From contig PLRX01000066.1 of NCBI GenBank assembly GCA_003164095.1, positions 7,394-71,393 of the forward strand: a DNA stretch of 64,000 nt, read 5' to 3'. Below are positions 8,001 to 17,270 of the stretch, one piece after another. Below the pieces are notes generated by a model. It searched no databases. It saw only the letters and a program-made list of their open reading frames with translations, and was not told the origin of the DNA. Positions within the stretch are counted from its first letter, which is position 1, and every line of letters begins with the position of its first letter. The position numbers and the translations under genes were made by a program. This DNA is from Acidimicrobiaceae bacterium (GTDB lineage: Bacteria > Actinomycetota > Acidimicrobiia > Acidimicrobiales > RAAP-2).

Positions 8001-9037
8001 CCGATCCGGTTACCGGCGGCGCCCCCGATGTGAGGCAGCGGCCGCTCCTGATCGCCGGCATGCCCCGGTCCGGAACGTCGTGGACCCAGGAGGTCCTCGA
8101 ATGCGACGATCAGCTCTATTCCTTGCGGGAGCCCGACAGCGAGGCTGACTGCCCTTCCGCTATCTGGGCGAAGCGCCAGTCGGGCCGGTTCCCGGTCCTC
8201 GCACCCGGAGACCGCGATGACAACTATCGCCAACTGTGGGCATGGAGTCTTGACGGTGCCACCGAGACGTTGCGACTCCGACTCGCCGGAAAGATGCTGG
8301 AGTACATGTCCCCGCCGACAGGAGGCGACATCACGCGACTGCGGGCGAGGTCCGTGCTCGAGCGCAAGCGCTACCTCCGTGGTGCCTGGTCACCCTTCAT
8401 GTCGCTGGCCGGGGCCCTCGCCCAACATCCTCCGGCACACCGGAATCCGGAGTTGGACGGGCACCGACTCCTGATCAAGACGGTCCATGTTCCGCTATCG
8501 CTGGAATGGCTCGCCTCGGAGTTCGACCTCGACGTGCTGGTACTCCTGCGACATCCGGGCTCCGTCCTCGCCAGCTGGATCACACTCGACATGAACGCGC
8601 AGTACATTCCGTTCTCGGATCGGCCTGCCGTTCGTCAGCTCGCCCGGGAATGGGGGGTCCAGCTGCCCGGTCCCGACCATCTGGAACAGATGATCTGGCA
8701 GATCGGCGCGCTCACCTTGGCGCTCGAGCTCGCCGCCGCCAACCACCCGGAATGGTCCCTTCGGACCCATGAGCAGCTCTGCCTGGACCCGATCGAGGAG
8801 TTCCGCGAGCTCTATGCCGACCTCGGCCTGCGTTGGAGCGAGCGGACCGAGTCGTTCCTGGTCGAGCACGACAAGCCGGGCAAGGGATTCCGTACCCAGC
8901 GCGTGGCGGGCCAGTTGCCCGATGCCTGGAAGCAGCGCCTGACGGCCGATCAGATCGGTGAGTTGGCACGGGTGCTGTCGTGGTTCCCACTGAAGACATG
9001 GTCACCTGACGACTTCACCGCAGGCACGGAAGGCTGA
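7997..9037 (+). CDS. PAPS-dependent sulfotransferase (ST1)
   Basis: Transfers sulfate from PAPS to an acceptor. The 5'-phosphosulfate loop is PRSGTSWTQEVL at residues 23-34; the 3'-phosphate-binding motif is LLRHPGSVLASW at 183-194. Length 346 aa. It is clearly paralogous to the sulfotransferase at 37087: both share AGxPRxGxxWT, SAIWAKR, a KxVHxPLxLEWL segment, a VLVLLRHPxxVLASWI segment and a similar C-terminus. No membrane helix is visible. The acceptor is probably a sugar in this locus, but that is inference. Confidence 0.88.
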   Translation: MTDPVTGGAPDVRQRPLLIAGMPRSGTSWTQEVLECDDQLYSLREPDSEADCPSAIWAKRQSGRFPVLAPGDRDDNYRQLWAWSLDGATETLRLRLAGKMLEYMSPPTGGDITRLRARSVLERKRYLRGAWSPFMSLAGALAQHPPAHRNPELDGHRLLIKTVHVPLSLEWLASEFDLDVLVLLRHPGSVLASWITLDMNAQYIPFSDRPAVRQLAREWGVQLPGPDHLEQMIWQIGALTLALELAAANHPEWSLRTHEQLCLDPIEEFRELYADLGLRWSERTESFLVEHDKPGKGFRTQRVAGQLPDAWKQRLTADQIGELARVLSWFPLKTWSPDDFTAGTEG

Positions 9038-9067
9038 CGCCGCAAGCGCACGGTGCTGCGTTTCCGG

Positions 9068-10165
9068 TCAGCTGTCCAGCGGTCGCCGGGCCCAGCAGTA
9101 GACGATCTCGTCATTGTCCGGGTGCACCAACCGACTCGCCGCCGCCGCCCCCTCGAGCCAGATGGCCCGTGCCAGGTCCTGACGGTCGAGCACGGGTCGG
9201 TGTGCCAGCAGGTGGCCCTGGGCCTCCTCGGCCCGGTAGGTGGACTCCCACCGGAGTGCGCTGAGCGGCCTCCCTCCGAACGACTTGGAGTCCACCGAGG
9301 TGACGTCGAACCCGGCAGTGCTGAGCGAGCGCTTCAGGGTCTGCGGGTCGAAGAGCCAGAGGTGGCGCGGCGTCTCGAGGGGGTACCAGTACGTGCCGCA
9401 CTTCCGGGCGAGGAGACTTCCGATGTTCGGTGTCTCGACGAAGATGCGGCCCCCCGGCTCCAGGAGCTCGTAGGCGGTGCGCAGGGTGTCGACCGGGTCC
9501 CAGACGTGCTCGATGGAGTGCGACATGCGGATGTAGGCGAACGAGCGGGGTGCGAGCCCTGCGCTCTGGAGGTCCCCGACATGCACCTCGACGCCCTGGG
9601 CCGCAGCGGCCCGGGAAGCTGCAGGGCTGGCATCGACGCCGACCACGTTCCATCCGTGGCGCGCCAGCAGGGCCAGGAAGGCACCGTTGCCGCAACCGAC
9701 GTCGAGCGCGCGCCCGCCACTGACATAGTCGGGGAACCCCCGGTTCCCGTAGGTGGCGAGTCGCAGCAGCGACTTGGTCGTCCACCGACGGCCGACGGCC
9801 GTCACCAACGGAGGCAGGTCGTCGCTCGGATAGCCGATCGAGGAGAGCGCGGCGGCCCGGGCGCCGTCGCGCAGCCGGGTGCGTAGTCCACGGACCGGAG
9901 GCGGTCCCGTGGGCGCAGACGTCTCGCGGTAGGCGTAGTAGCTCTCCTCGGGGTAGTAGCTCGGGAGCGTCTCGGGCGTCGGGCGGGGGGACAGGCGGAT
10001 CAGACCGCACGACGTGCATCGGACCAACGCGAACTCCCCGGCGAGGTCGTAGAGGCGGTCACGGACCGCGAAGAGCGAGGAGCATCCGTCGGATCCGCAG
10101 AGGCAGCACGTCGGCACGTCCTCCATAGCGGGTGACGTCCCGTTGTTCGGCAGTGGGTCGGTCAC
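9068..10165 (-). CDS. SAM-dependent methyltransferase with N-terminal Cys-rich ribbon
   Basis: A 365-residue class I methyltransferase. A zinc-ribbon-like N-terminus (CCLCGSDG about 20-27, CTSCGL about 50-55) precedes motif I ALDVGCGNGAFLALL at about 153. SHSIEHVWDP and LEPGGRIFVETPN follow. This architecture is common in sugar-modifying methyltransferases of glycan loci. The GTG start overlaps the stop of the GT2 gene upstream (GTGA). Reading upstream of it gives only an arginine-rich shadow of that gene. Confidence 0.87.
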   Translation of the reverse strand: MTDPLPNNGTSPAMEDVPTCCLCGSDGCSSLFAVRDRLYDLAGEFALVRCTSCGLIRLSPRPTPETLPSYYPEESYYAYRETSAPTGPPPVRGLRTRLRDGARAAALSSIGYPSDDLPPLVTAVGRRWTTKSLLRLATYGNRGFPDYVSGGRALDVGCGNGAFLALLARHGWNVVGVDASPAASRAAAAQGVEVHVGDLQSAGLAPRSFAYIRMSHSIEHVWDPVDTLRTAYELLEPGGRIFVETPNIGSLLARKCGTYWYPLETPRHLWLFDPQTLKRSLSTAGFDVTSVDSKSFGGRPLSALRWESTYRAEEAQGHLLAHRPVLDRQDLARAIWLEGAAAASRLVHPDNDEIVYCWARRPLDS

Positions 10166-11019
10166 GCGGACCGACCCACCGGGTCCGTCCGTTCCCTCAT
10201 CGGCTCGATCGGGAACTGCATCCCCAGCCGGCCGTGGGCGCCGTCGTTGAGGCCCTTCCCCATCGCCTGCAGCCGCTCCCACCGACCCTCCGGCTCGCTG
10301 AGGACCGCCCGGCCGAGGAGCTTGAGGACGTTGCGGGGATAGCGCCCGACCTTTCGCTTCACATACGCGTGGACGTAGAGCATGTTGCGAGCCTCGTAGT
10401 AGTACTTCCACACCGGGACCCCGACCCCGTGCCGGATGGCGCCGTGTCGCACGGCGGCATCTCCCACCACCCGCATCGGGTAACCGGCCTGCGGGATGCG
10501 CCACTGGAGGTACTCGGTGTCCTCGGCCCACCAGAAGAGCTCGGCCATGGGGAGCCCGACCTCGTCGATGATCTCCCGTGCGACGAGGAACCCGCACCAC
10601 GACGGCCAGGCGCCGAACGAGCCGTCCGGCTGGTGGGACACGGGGAACACAAAGGCGGACTCCGGGTCCTTTGCCGCCACGACCCACAGGCGTTCCAGGC
10701 AGGTGGCGTCGGGGATCATGTCGTCGTCGATCACCCAGGCATGCCGGAACCCGGCCTCGAGGAAGTGGGCCAGGGCGATGGCGTAGCCGCCTGCCGGGCC
10801 GCCGTTGACCTCCGAGCGGACCAGGGTCACCGGTGGGATCGATTCCGGCAGGTCCGCCACCGAGACCGGCGGGGTGCTGGCGTTGTCCACGACGAGGATC
10901 GCCTGTGGCGGCGTCGTCTGGGCGCCGATCGACCGTAGGCAGCGGTCCAGCGAGTCGGGGGCGTTGTGGGTCAGCACCACCGCCATGACCGAGAGCTCCT
11001 CCGTCGTCCCCATCGTCAC
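10162..11019 (-). CDS. GT2 glycosyltransferase (rhamnosyl/galactofuranosyl-transferase-like)
   Basis: A 285-residue GT-A enzyme: AVVLTHNAPDSLDRCL at the N-terminus, VVDNAS, the NGGPAGGYA signature and a DDD metal-binding motif at 98-100, then FWWAEDTEYLQWR around the acceptor site. The NxGPAGG signature is typical of GlfT/rhamnosyltransferase-type GT2. It is 3 nt downstream of the methyltransferase gene at 11023-12000 and overlaps the next methyltransferase, so all three form one operon. The sugar transferred is unknown. Confidence 0.88.
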   Translation of the reverse strand: MTMGTTEELSVMAVVLTHNAPDSLDRCLRSIGAQTTPPQAILVVDNASTPPVSVADLPESIPPVTLVRSEVNGGPAGGYAIALAHFLEAGFRHAWVIDDDMIPDATCLERLWVVAAKDPESAFVFPVSHQPDGSFGAWPSWCGFLVAREIIDEVGLPMAELFWWAEDTEYLQWRIPQAGYPMRVVGDAAVRHGAIRHGVGVPVWKYYYEARNMLYVHAYVKRKVGRYPRNVLKLLGRAVLSEPEGRWERLQAMGKGLNDGAHGRLGMQFPIEPMRERTDPVGRSA

Positions 11020-11022
11020 CCC

Positions 11023-12000
11023 TCAGGGCCGGTGGGCCAGCACGAACCAGCCGGTCTCGTCACGTGCCGCATCGACCACGAGCCCGGTCTCGTCGAACCA
11101 CTGCTGCAGATCGCTCCAGACGTACCGGTACTCGACGGGCGCGCTCAACCGGTCGAACGTGTCGAGCACCAGGCTGCGGAACGGCTTGTCGCGGTAGGTG
11201 TCCATCGGCAGGTCCGCCAGCCAGGACACCCCACGGTCCGCCCCCCAGCGTCCGGGGGCGACGAAGACCACCCCGAGCGCAGCCGCGATGGGCGTGGACA
11301 GCGCCTTCAGTGTGGGGTGGGAGAGTCGGACCGTGACCTTGCGGACCGCGGTCGCGCCCGATTGGGCCACCGAGCGGACACTCAACGTGGGCGGTCGGCT
11401 GTAGAGGTACAGGAGGATCTGCCCACCCGGGGCAAGATAGGTGAGGAGACGCTTGAACCCCTCGAACGGGTCGTCGAGGTGGTGCAGGACGCCCAGGCTC
11501 GAGATGAAGTCGAAGCTTTCCGGAGCGAAGGGCGCGGACCGCAGGTCCGACTGCACGACGCAGACGTTGTCGAGGTCGTCGAGTCCGGCGGCCGCCGCGT
11601 CGACTGCGGACGATCCGTCGAGGGCGACCTCGGCGTCGAGGTACCGGGCGAGGATCCGGGTGAATCGGCCCTTGCCGCAGCCGGCATCGAGTCCGACCTT
11701 CCCGTTCAGGCCGTCGAGGTCGAGGTCCCGGAAGTAGATCTCCGCGAACCGCTCGTCCTCGTCCCGGATGCCGTCGAACGCGTTCCACTCGTAGCCGAAG
11801 CTGGCGAACGTGCGCTCGGTCGATCCGGACGGCTCAGCCTCCTTGGAGAAGTCGAGCACCGCCCCCCGTCGACCGAACGTGTGCCCTCCGGAACAGACGA
11901 CCCCACCGGACTCGGTCTCCACGACGGCATTCCCGCACTGTGGGCATCGCATGCGCTCCAGGATCTGGCGCGGAACCGATCGAACTCCCCCGTCACCCAT
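11023..12000 (-). CDS. SAM-dependent methyltransferase with Trm112-like N-terminal zinc ribbon
   Basis: A 325-residue protein. Residues about 17-45 form a CPQC...C ribbon (C19, C22, C36) like Trm112-type domains, followed by motif I GLDAGCGKGRFTRIL at about 103-117 and LGVLHHLDDPFEGFK. The C-terminal part contains hydrophobic and basic segments of unclear role. It leads the operon that continues with a GT2 and another methyltransferase, so O-methylation of a glycan is likely; the target is not known. A -10 candidate lies about 36 nt upstream. Confidence 0.86.
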   Translation of the reverse strand: MGDGGVRSVPRQILERMRCPQCGNAVVETESGGVVCSGGHTFGRRGAVLDFSKEAEPSGSTERTFASFGYEWNAFDGIRDEDERFAEIYFRDLDLDGLNGKVGLDAGCGKGRFTRILARYLDAEVALDGSSAVDAAAAGLDDLDNVCVVQSDLRSAPFAPESFDFISSLGVLHHLDDPFEGFKRLLTYLAPGGQILLYLYSRPPTLSVRSVAQSGATAVRKVTVRLSHPTLKALSTPIAAALGVVFVAPGRWGADRGVSWLADLPMDTYRDKPFRSLVLDTFDRLSAPVEYRYVWSDLQQWFDETGLVVDAARDETGWFVLAHRP

Positions 12001-12036
12001 GCCCCATCCTCACTCGACCGACGACTGACCCGGAGC

Positions 12037-12042
12037 ACACTA
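12037..12042 (-). promoter_or_regulatory. Candidate -10 (TAGTGT) for the methyltransferase-GT2 operon
   Basis: Minus-strand TAGTGT, about 36 nt before the ATG at 12000, between asnB-like and methyltransferase genes. Confidence 0.35.
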
Positions 12043-12093
12043 TCGGCTCCGAACGAGGGCCGATGATGCCCACCTCGCCGGTGAACTCCCTGG

Positions 12094-14061
12094 TCAGTCC
12101 AGGCCGCCCGGAGCCCACCGGTCGATCCACGCCTGGAGCATGAGGATGTCCCACAACTCGTACGCCAGATCCTGGCGCCCGGACAGGTGGAGCTGCCAGG
12201 CACGCCGGATCGGTACCGGGTCGAGGAGGCCCTGGCGGCGCAGTCGCTGTTCGGCGAGGAGGTCCTCGGCCCACGGCCGGAGCGGACCGCGCAACCACGG
12301 ACCGATGGGCAGTCCGAAGCCCATCTTCGGCCGGTCGACCATCGACTGTGGAACGTGGCGGTAGAGGACCTGGCGCAGGATCCACTTGGTCGTCCCGTCG
12401 CGGAGCTTCGCGTCGAGTGGAAGGCGCCAGGCGAGATCGAACACCGACCGGTCGAGGAATGGGACCCGCGTCTCCAACGACACGGACATGGCAGCCCGAT
12501 CGACCTTGGTCAGGATGTCGTCCGGCAGGTAGCCGACCAGGTCCAACCACAGCATCTGCTCGGTGATGCCCGAGAGTGCGGGCCACGTCGACGGGTCGGA
12601 GGCGATCGAGCCCTGCACCTCGGACCCGAGTACCAGCTCCTCGGGTCGGGTCCAGTGCGAGACCAGGGCCAGGTACGCGTCCTCGGGGCTCGCAGCCGCC
12701 AGGACCTTGCCCACCTTGGCGAGCTTGGTGGCCGGATTGCGGGTCCGCGCCTTCGCCGGGAGCAGGGCCGTGGCTGAGGCTGCGCCGTCCACGAGCCTGG
12801 GCGGCAGGCCTTCGATCAACGAGCCGACCCGCGTGCGGACAGGGGCCGGGACCACTGCCGCCCGCCGCCACAGCCGCTCGAGCCAGGCGTGACGGTTGTA
12901 GCCCGCGAACAGCTCGTCCCCCCCGTCGCCGGACAGCGACACCGTGACCTTCGTCCGTGCCAACTCGCTGACGAGCAGCACGGGAATCTGCGAGACGTCG
13001 GCGAACGGCTCGTCCCAGATGTCGGGCAGACGGGGGATCACATCGACCACATCGGCATCGGTCACCCGGATCGGCGTGTGGTCCGTCCCGAGGTGGGCAG
13101 CCACAGCTGCGGCCTCGGTGGACTCGTCGAAGGACCGGTCCGCGAAGCCCACCGTGAACGTCTGCACGGGGCGGTCGCTGTGTGCCTGCATCAGCGCGAC
13201 CACGAGGCTCGAGTCGATGCCGCCCGAGAGGAACGCCCCCACCGGGACGTCGGCAACCATGCGGTCGGCCACCGCCCGGGACAGGGTCAGCTCGGTCAGG
13301 TCCGTGAGCTCGTCGACCGGGCCGGTCAGTGGCCTCCCGCGCGCGTCCTCCACCGCGGTACGTGCGGACCAGTAGGCCCGCGGCTCACCATCCGACCCGC
13401 GTCCCGCATCGGCCCCGAACGACACCGAGTGACCCGGAAGGAGCTGATGGACGCCGCAGAAGATCGTCCGTGCACCCGGGATGCAGTTGTGCCGGAGGTA
13501 GAGCGCCACCGACGACCGGTCCAGTTCGGGCGCGAACTCCGGCAGTTCGCGGAACGCCTTGAGCTCGGAGGCGAACGCCAGTCGACGGCCCACCCAGCCG
13601 TAGTAGAGCGGCTTCTCGCCGAAGCGGTCGCGCGCCAGGTGCAACTCGCCCCGCGCCCGGTCCCAGACCGCCAGGGCGAACATCCCCTCCGCAGCGTCAA
13701 GTGCCTCCGCTAGGCCCCAGAACTCGATGGCTGCGAGCAGCACCTCGGTGTCCGACCCACCGCGGAACTCCGCCCCGACCCCCTCGAGACGGCGGCGCAA
13801 AGCCGCGAAGTTGTAGATCTCGCCGTTGTAGGCGAGCACCCAGCGCCCGTCCCCCGACACCATCGGTTGGTGGCCGGTCGGACGGAGGTCGACCACGGCC
13901 AGGCGCCGATGACCGAAGGCGACACGCCGGTCGTCGTCCAGCCAGACCCCACTGTCGTCCGGGCCCCGGTGGGCCAGTGTCCGGGCCATGGACTCCACCC
14001 GCTGCCCGAGGTCGTCGGTCGACGTCCGGCCCGGATCGAAGAGACCGGTGATCCCGCACAC
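12094..14061 (-). CDS. asnB: AsnB-type glutamine-dependent amidotransferase
   Basis: A 655-residue class II glutamine amidotransferase fused to an asparagine-synthetase-like ATP-PPi domain. Cys2 (MCGITG) is the glutaminase nucleophile, GSDTEVL and RDRFGEKPLYY follow, and the pyrophosphate loop LSGGIDSS is at about 278-285. In polysaccharide loci such proteins (WbpS-like) often amidate uronic acids rather than aspartate. The 6-dehydrogenase and 4-epimerase at 28-30 kb could provide such a uronic acid. Ordinary asparagine synthesis cannot be excluded. It stands alone upstream of the methyltransferase operon. Confidence 0.93.
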   Translation of the reverse strand: MCGITGLFDPGRTSTDDLGQRVESMARTLAHRGPDDSGVWLDDDRRVAFGHRRLAVVDLRPTGHQPMVSGDGRWVLAYNGEIYNFAALRRRLEGVGAEFRGGSDTEVLLAAIEFWGLAEALDAAEGMFALAVWDRARGELHLARDRFGEKPLYYGWVGRRLAFASELKAFRELPEFAPELDRSSVALYLRHNCIPGARTIFCGVHQLLPGHSVSFGADAGRGSDGEPRAYWSARTAVEDARGRPLTGPVDELTDLTELTLSRAVADRMVADVPVGAFLSGGIDSSLVVALMQAHSDRPVQTFTVGFADRSFDESTEAAAVAAHLGTDHTPIRVTDADVVDVIPRLPDIWDEPFADVSQIPVLLVSELARTKVTVSLSGDGGDELFAGYNRHAWLERLWRRAAVVPAPVRTRVGSLIEGLPPRLVDGAASATALLPAKARTRNPATKLAKVGKVLAAASPEDAYLALVSHWTRPEELVLGSEVQGSIASDPSTWPALSGITEQMLWLDLVGYLPDDILTKVDRAAMSVSLETRVPFLDRSVFDLAWRLPLDAKLRDGTTKWILRQVLYRHVPQSMVDRPKMGFGLPIGPWLRGPLRPWAEDLLAEQRLRRQGLLDPVPIRRAWQLHLSGRQDLAYELWDILMLQAWIDRWAPGGLD

Positions 14062-14250
14062 GGCTCAGCGGCCGTTCGAGCCGTGGAATGCCACCACGCC
14101 CACGGTCGATCGGTGCCGGCGGGCCATGGGCAGATCATCGGCGCATCATCCGGCGACGTCAAATGCCGGACCGGCGCCGTGCGCCGTCCCGGTAGTTGTG
14201 GCCATTCGGGACCTGTGGCAGTGTGCGGCCGTGATCGGAGGGGCCACACC

Positions 14251-15150
14251 ATGACAGTGCGCGAACGTTCGGCTGCCCTCTTCCTCCGTCTACCCGTCGG
14301 ACTGCGCGCACGCGTCCTCCACCGGTCCGGTCGGTTCGGGCCGTGGGAACAGGGCTTCGACTTCACCCCGCCGGGGCTTGCGCCGGGTGAGCACGCGGGG
14401 CCCCCGGACTTCGTCGGGATCGGCGTCCAGAAGGCCGGGACCACCTGGTGGTTCGACCTCGTCACCTGCCACCCGAGCATCTTCTCCAGATCGGACATCC
14501 ACAAGGAACGACACTTCTTCGACCGGTTCGGGACGGCCCCGTTCGGACCGGACGACGTCGATCGTTACCACGGCTGGTTCCCACGGCGGGCCGGCACGGT
14601 GACGGGCGAGTGGACACCGGACTACTTCCACTATCCGTGGACCCCTGAGCTGCTCAGGCGTGCGGCCCCCGACACGCGACTCCTCCTTCTCCTGCGGGAC
14701 CCGATCGAACGCCTGCGCTCCGGACTCGCCCATCAACGCCGGACGGGTGTCCCCGCCGACACGATGTCCCTGTCCGATGCCGTCCAACGGGGCTTCTACG
14801 ACCAGGGGCTCCGCCGCTGGACGGAGGCGTTCGACCCGGACAGGATGCTCGTCCTGCAGTATGAGCGCTGCGCGCTCGAACCGGCCTCCGAACTCAGGAG
14901 GACCTTCCGCTTCCTGGGACTCGACGACGAGGTCCCGGTGGCGGTCCCTCCCCGTACACCGTCCGGCCCCGGGGAGGGACCGCCCACTGATCCCGACGTC
15001 GTCCGACGACTCGTGGCGCTCTACGAGGATGATGTCGTCGCCCTCGCCAGACGGTGCCCACAGATCGACCTCACCCTGTGGCCGAATTTCGCCTATCTGG
15101 TGGATGCCGGATCGGCCGGCGAGTCGAGCTCCCCTACCGTCCGCCCGTAG
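14251..15150 (+). CDS. PAPS-dependent sulfotransferase (ST2)
   Basis: A 299-residue sulfotransferase-domain protein of the heparan-sulfotransferase-like class. The PAPS 5' loop is GVQKAGTTWWFDLV (58-71); IHKERHFFDRF (83-93) and GEWTPDYF are the conserved stretches after it; the 3'-phosphate motif is LLLLLRDPIERLRSG (144-158). GGAGG lies 10 nt before the ATG. It is not closely related to ST1. Its 3' end runs 58 bp into the convergent GT2 gene. Confidence 0.88.
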   Translation: MTVRERSAALFLRLPVGLRARVLHRSGRFGPWEQGFDFTPPGLAPGEHAGPPDFVGIGVQKAGTTWWFDLVTCHPSIFSRSDIHKERHFFDRFGTAPFGPDDVDRYHGWFPRRAGTVTGEWTPDYFHYPWTPELLRRAAPDTRLLLLLRDPIERLRSGLAHQRRTGVPADTMSLSDAVQRGFYDQGLRRWTEAFDPDRMLVLQYERCALEPASELRRTFRFLGLDDEVPVAVPPRTPSGPGEGPPTDPDVVRRLVALYEDDVVALARRCPQIDLTLWPNFAYLVDAGSAGESSSPTVRP

Positions 15151-16085
15151 CGGGGGTTCTCGCCCAGCCGTCCCCGTGCCCCGTCCCATAGGCCGTGCAC
15201 GATGGCGGAGCGCTCAGCGCCGCTCCGGGCCAGCTGCAGGTGTCGGGCCGAATGCACGAGGTGCCAGAGCTGCCAGGTCGGTCGTCCGTGACGACGGGCG
15301 AGCTCCACCGAATTGCGAGCGTGGTAGTACGCCCGCCAGGCTTCGCGGGAGTCGTCCGGCCGCTCCGACGCGAACGCCGAGTCCCGCCCCGCCGAGGTCT
15401 GCTGCTCCCCCACCGATCGCGCCGACTCGCCATCCACGAGGACCTCGAAACCTGCGTCCGCCACGCGACAGAAGAAGTCGACGTCCTCGAGTCCGAAGAA
15501 CCATGCCGGGTCCGGGAGGACGTCGGCCTCGACGACGCGACGTGCGACGAAGCTGGCACCCCATGGCGCCACGTCGACCTGGGTGAACGCCGCGTCGGGG
15601 GGCACGACGTTCACGGTGTGGGCACCCCGACCCACGAAGCTCCGCCCATAGGCGACCACCGCCCCGATGTTCGGATGGAGGTCGTCGAGGGAACCGATCC
15701 GACCGAGGACGTCGTCGATCCTCGGGGTCGGGAGGTCGAAGAGCCCGATGTCGTCCTCACACAGGTAGGCCCACTCGCACGTCGGGTCGGCGAATGCCTC
15801 CTCGAGGCCGGCACGGAAGCCGCCGGCAGGACCGGTGTTCTGCTCGAGGCGGACCATGCGCACCGCCGCCTCGAGCTCCGGGTCGTCGAGGCCTCCCACG
15901 CCGTTGACCACGACGACGATCTGGGACCCGGGGAGCTGCTCGACGTCGAGTAGGGATCGGACCACGTCGCCGGCCAGACGTGGCCGCATGTGGGTGAGCA
16001 CGACGGCGGTGACATCGCGTCGACGTGTGCCGGAGGTCGAGCCCTCCTCCGGTTCGGGGCCCGACCGGACCTTCGTCGCTCCCAC
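15093..16085 (-). CDS. GT2 glycosyltransferase
   Basis: A 330-residue GT-A enzyme with TAVVLTHMRPRLAGDV at the N-terminus, the EQNTGPAGGFRAG signature, and a CEDDIG metal motif at 109-114; PAWFFGLEDVDFFCR lies near the acceptor site. The NTGPAGG signature places it with the GT2 at 10162. The GTG start is 7 nt from a TAGTTT hexamer, so the message is probably leaderless. The 3' end overlaps ST2 by 58 bp. Confidence 0.86.
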   Translation of the reverse strand: MGATKVRSGPEPEEGSTSGTRRRDVTAVVLTHMRPRLAGDVVRSLLDVEQLPGSQIVVVVNGVGGLDDPELEAAVRMVRLEQNTGPAGGFRAGLEEAFADPTCEWAYLCEDDIGLFDLPTPRIDDVLGRIGSLDDLHPNIGAVVAYGRSFVGRGAHTVNVVPPDAAFTQVDVAPWGASFVARRVVEADVLPDPAWFFGLEDVDFFCRVADAGFEVLVDGESARSVGEQQTSAGRDSAFASERPDDSREAWRAYYHARNSVELARRHGRPTWQLWHLVHSARHLQLARSGAERSAIVHGLWDGARGRLGENPRYGRTVGELDSPADPASTR

Positions 16086-16091
16086 GACCGG

Positions 16092-16097
16092 TAAACT
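16092..16097 (+). promoter_or_regulatory. Candidate plus-strand -10 (TAAACT) for the GT2 at 16217
   Basis: TAAACT fits TAnnnT and lies about 120 nt before the ATG at 16217. It shares five bases with the minus-strand -10 at 16093-16098. Confidence 0.4.
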
Positions 16098-16098
16098 A
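16093..16098 (-). promoter_or_regulatory. -10 element (TAGTTT) for the GT2 at 16085
   Basis: Minus-strand TAGTTT, 7 nt before the GTG at 16085. Confidence 0.55.
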
Positions 16099-16216
16099 CC
16101 AGCACGGCCGACCGACCCGCCTGGAGCGACCGTTCCCGACGAGGGAACGCACCGCCCAAGGTGAACGGCATTCGCCAGTAGGCAATCCAGGAGTCGCCAC
16201 TCTCCATGCGAGTCGA

Positions 16217-17053
16217 ATGATCAGCGTCATCGTCCCCGTGCTGGACACCATGCCGTGGCTCGAGGAGCAGCTGCGGGCCCTGGCCGCCCAGGAGTGCGAC
16301 GAGGAGTGGGAGGTCGTCCTGGCCGACAACGGCTCCATCGACGGGAGCGCCGAATTCTGCGACGCCTGGGCGGCCGCACACCCGGGATTCCACTTCGTAG
16401 ACGCCTCTGGCGCGAGGGGTACACCGGGGGCCCGCAACGCCGGGGTCCTGGCGGCCTCAGGCGACCTGCTCGCCTTCTGCGACGCTGACGACGTGGTGCA
16501 GGCCGGCTGGATCGCCGGGTGTGCTGCCGCCCTGCAGGATGCCGACGTGATCGGTGGCGGCTTCGACCTGTGGACCTTGAACGGGACCCCACCTGCGCCG
16601 GTCACGGCCGTCTCGGTGGGCCAGCTCGGCTTCCTGCCTGCGGGCATCGGCGCAAACCTGGCGATGCGGCGCAGCGCCTTCGAGGCGGTCGGCGGCTTCA
16701 GCGAAGACGTGCAGCCCGGCGAGGACATCGACCTCTGCTGGAGGTTGCAGCTGGAAGGATTCCGCTTCGCCATTGCCACTGACGCCGTCGTGTCCCGACG
16801 GTCGCGGTCCGGACTCGGCAACATCTATCGCCAGGCCGTGTCCTACGGTCGGTGTGGACCGGCGCTCTACCGGCGGTACCGGGTCCACGGAGCCCGCCCC
16901 GACGTGCGTGGCGCGCTCAAGTCATGGGCGTGGCTCGTCTGCTCGCTCCCCTGGCTGTTCCAGCGCACGCGGCGGATCGAGTGGGCGCGGGCGGTCGGGA
17001 CAAGGCTCGGCAGGATCAGCGGCTCACTCAGCGAGCGGACGTTCTTCCCCTGA
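16217..17053 (+). CDS. GT2 glycosyltransferase (paralogue of 33145-34041)
   Basis: A 278-residue GT2 enzyme: SVIVPVLDTMPWLEEQL, VVLADNGSIDGS, and FCDADDVV around 88-95 as the metal motif. It aligns along its whole length with the GT2 at 33145 (NLAMRRS, the EDxDLxWRLQLxGF segment, KSWAWxVCS). The ATG is chosen because the GT2 fold starts directly there. Whether both act on the same acceptor is unknown. A gene for a GT4 enzyme follows about 220 nt downstream. Confidence 0.88.
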   Translation: MISVIVPVLDTMPWLEEQLRALAAQECDEEWEVVLADNGSIDGSAEFCDAWAAAHPGFHFVDASGARGTPGARNAGVLAASGDLLAFCDADDVVQAGWIAGCAAALQDADVIGGGFDLWTLNGTPPAPVTAVSVGQLGFLPAGIGANLAMRRSAFEAVGGFSEDVQPGEDIDLCWRLQLEGFRFAIATDAVVSRRSRSGLGNIYRQAVSYGRCGPALYRRYRVHGARPDVRGALKSWAWLVCSLPWLFQRTRRIEWARAVGTRLGRISGSLSERTFFP

Positions 17054-17258
17054 TCAGGCAGCTCCAGTGATCAAGTTGCTCAGCGCGTCGGGGTCAGCCG
17101 AAGTCGCGCCAGGCCAGCGACAGCAGGAGTTCGCGATGGTGCCACAGCTCACGGGCGGAGCGCCACGAGTGGGGCCTGTCGTGGAACCAGGTGCCGTCCG
17201 CCGACCCGTCGGGAACGCTCGACGGTCGTTCACGATGAGTGATCCGCTGGCTGGGATG

Positions 17259-17264
17259 TACCAT
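17259..17264 (+). promoter_or_regulatory. -10 element (TACCAT) for the GT4 at 17271
   Basis: TACCAT, 6 nt before a GTG at 17271. Confidence 0.55.
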
Positions 17265-17270
17265 TGCGTC

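Noticed and set aside
10166-10687. Extension of the methyltransferase at 9068 to 10687
   Set aside because: The added 174 residues are an Arg/Gly-rich shadow of the GT2 gene; the GTGA overlap at 10165 is a better start.
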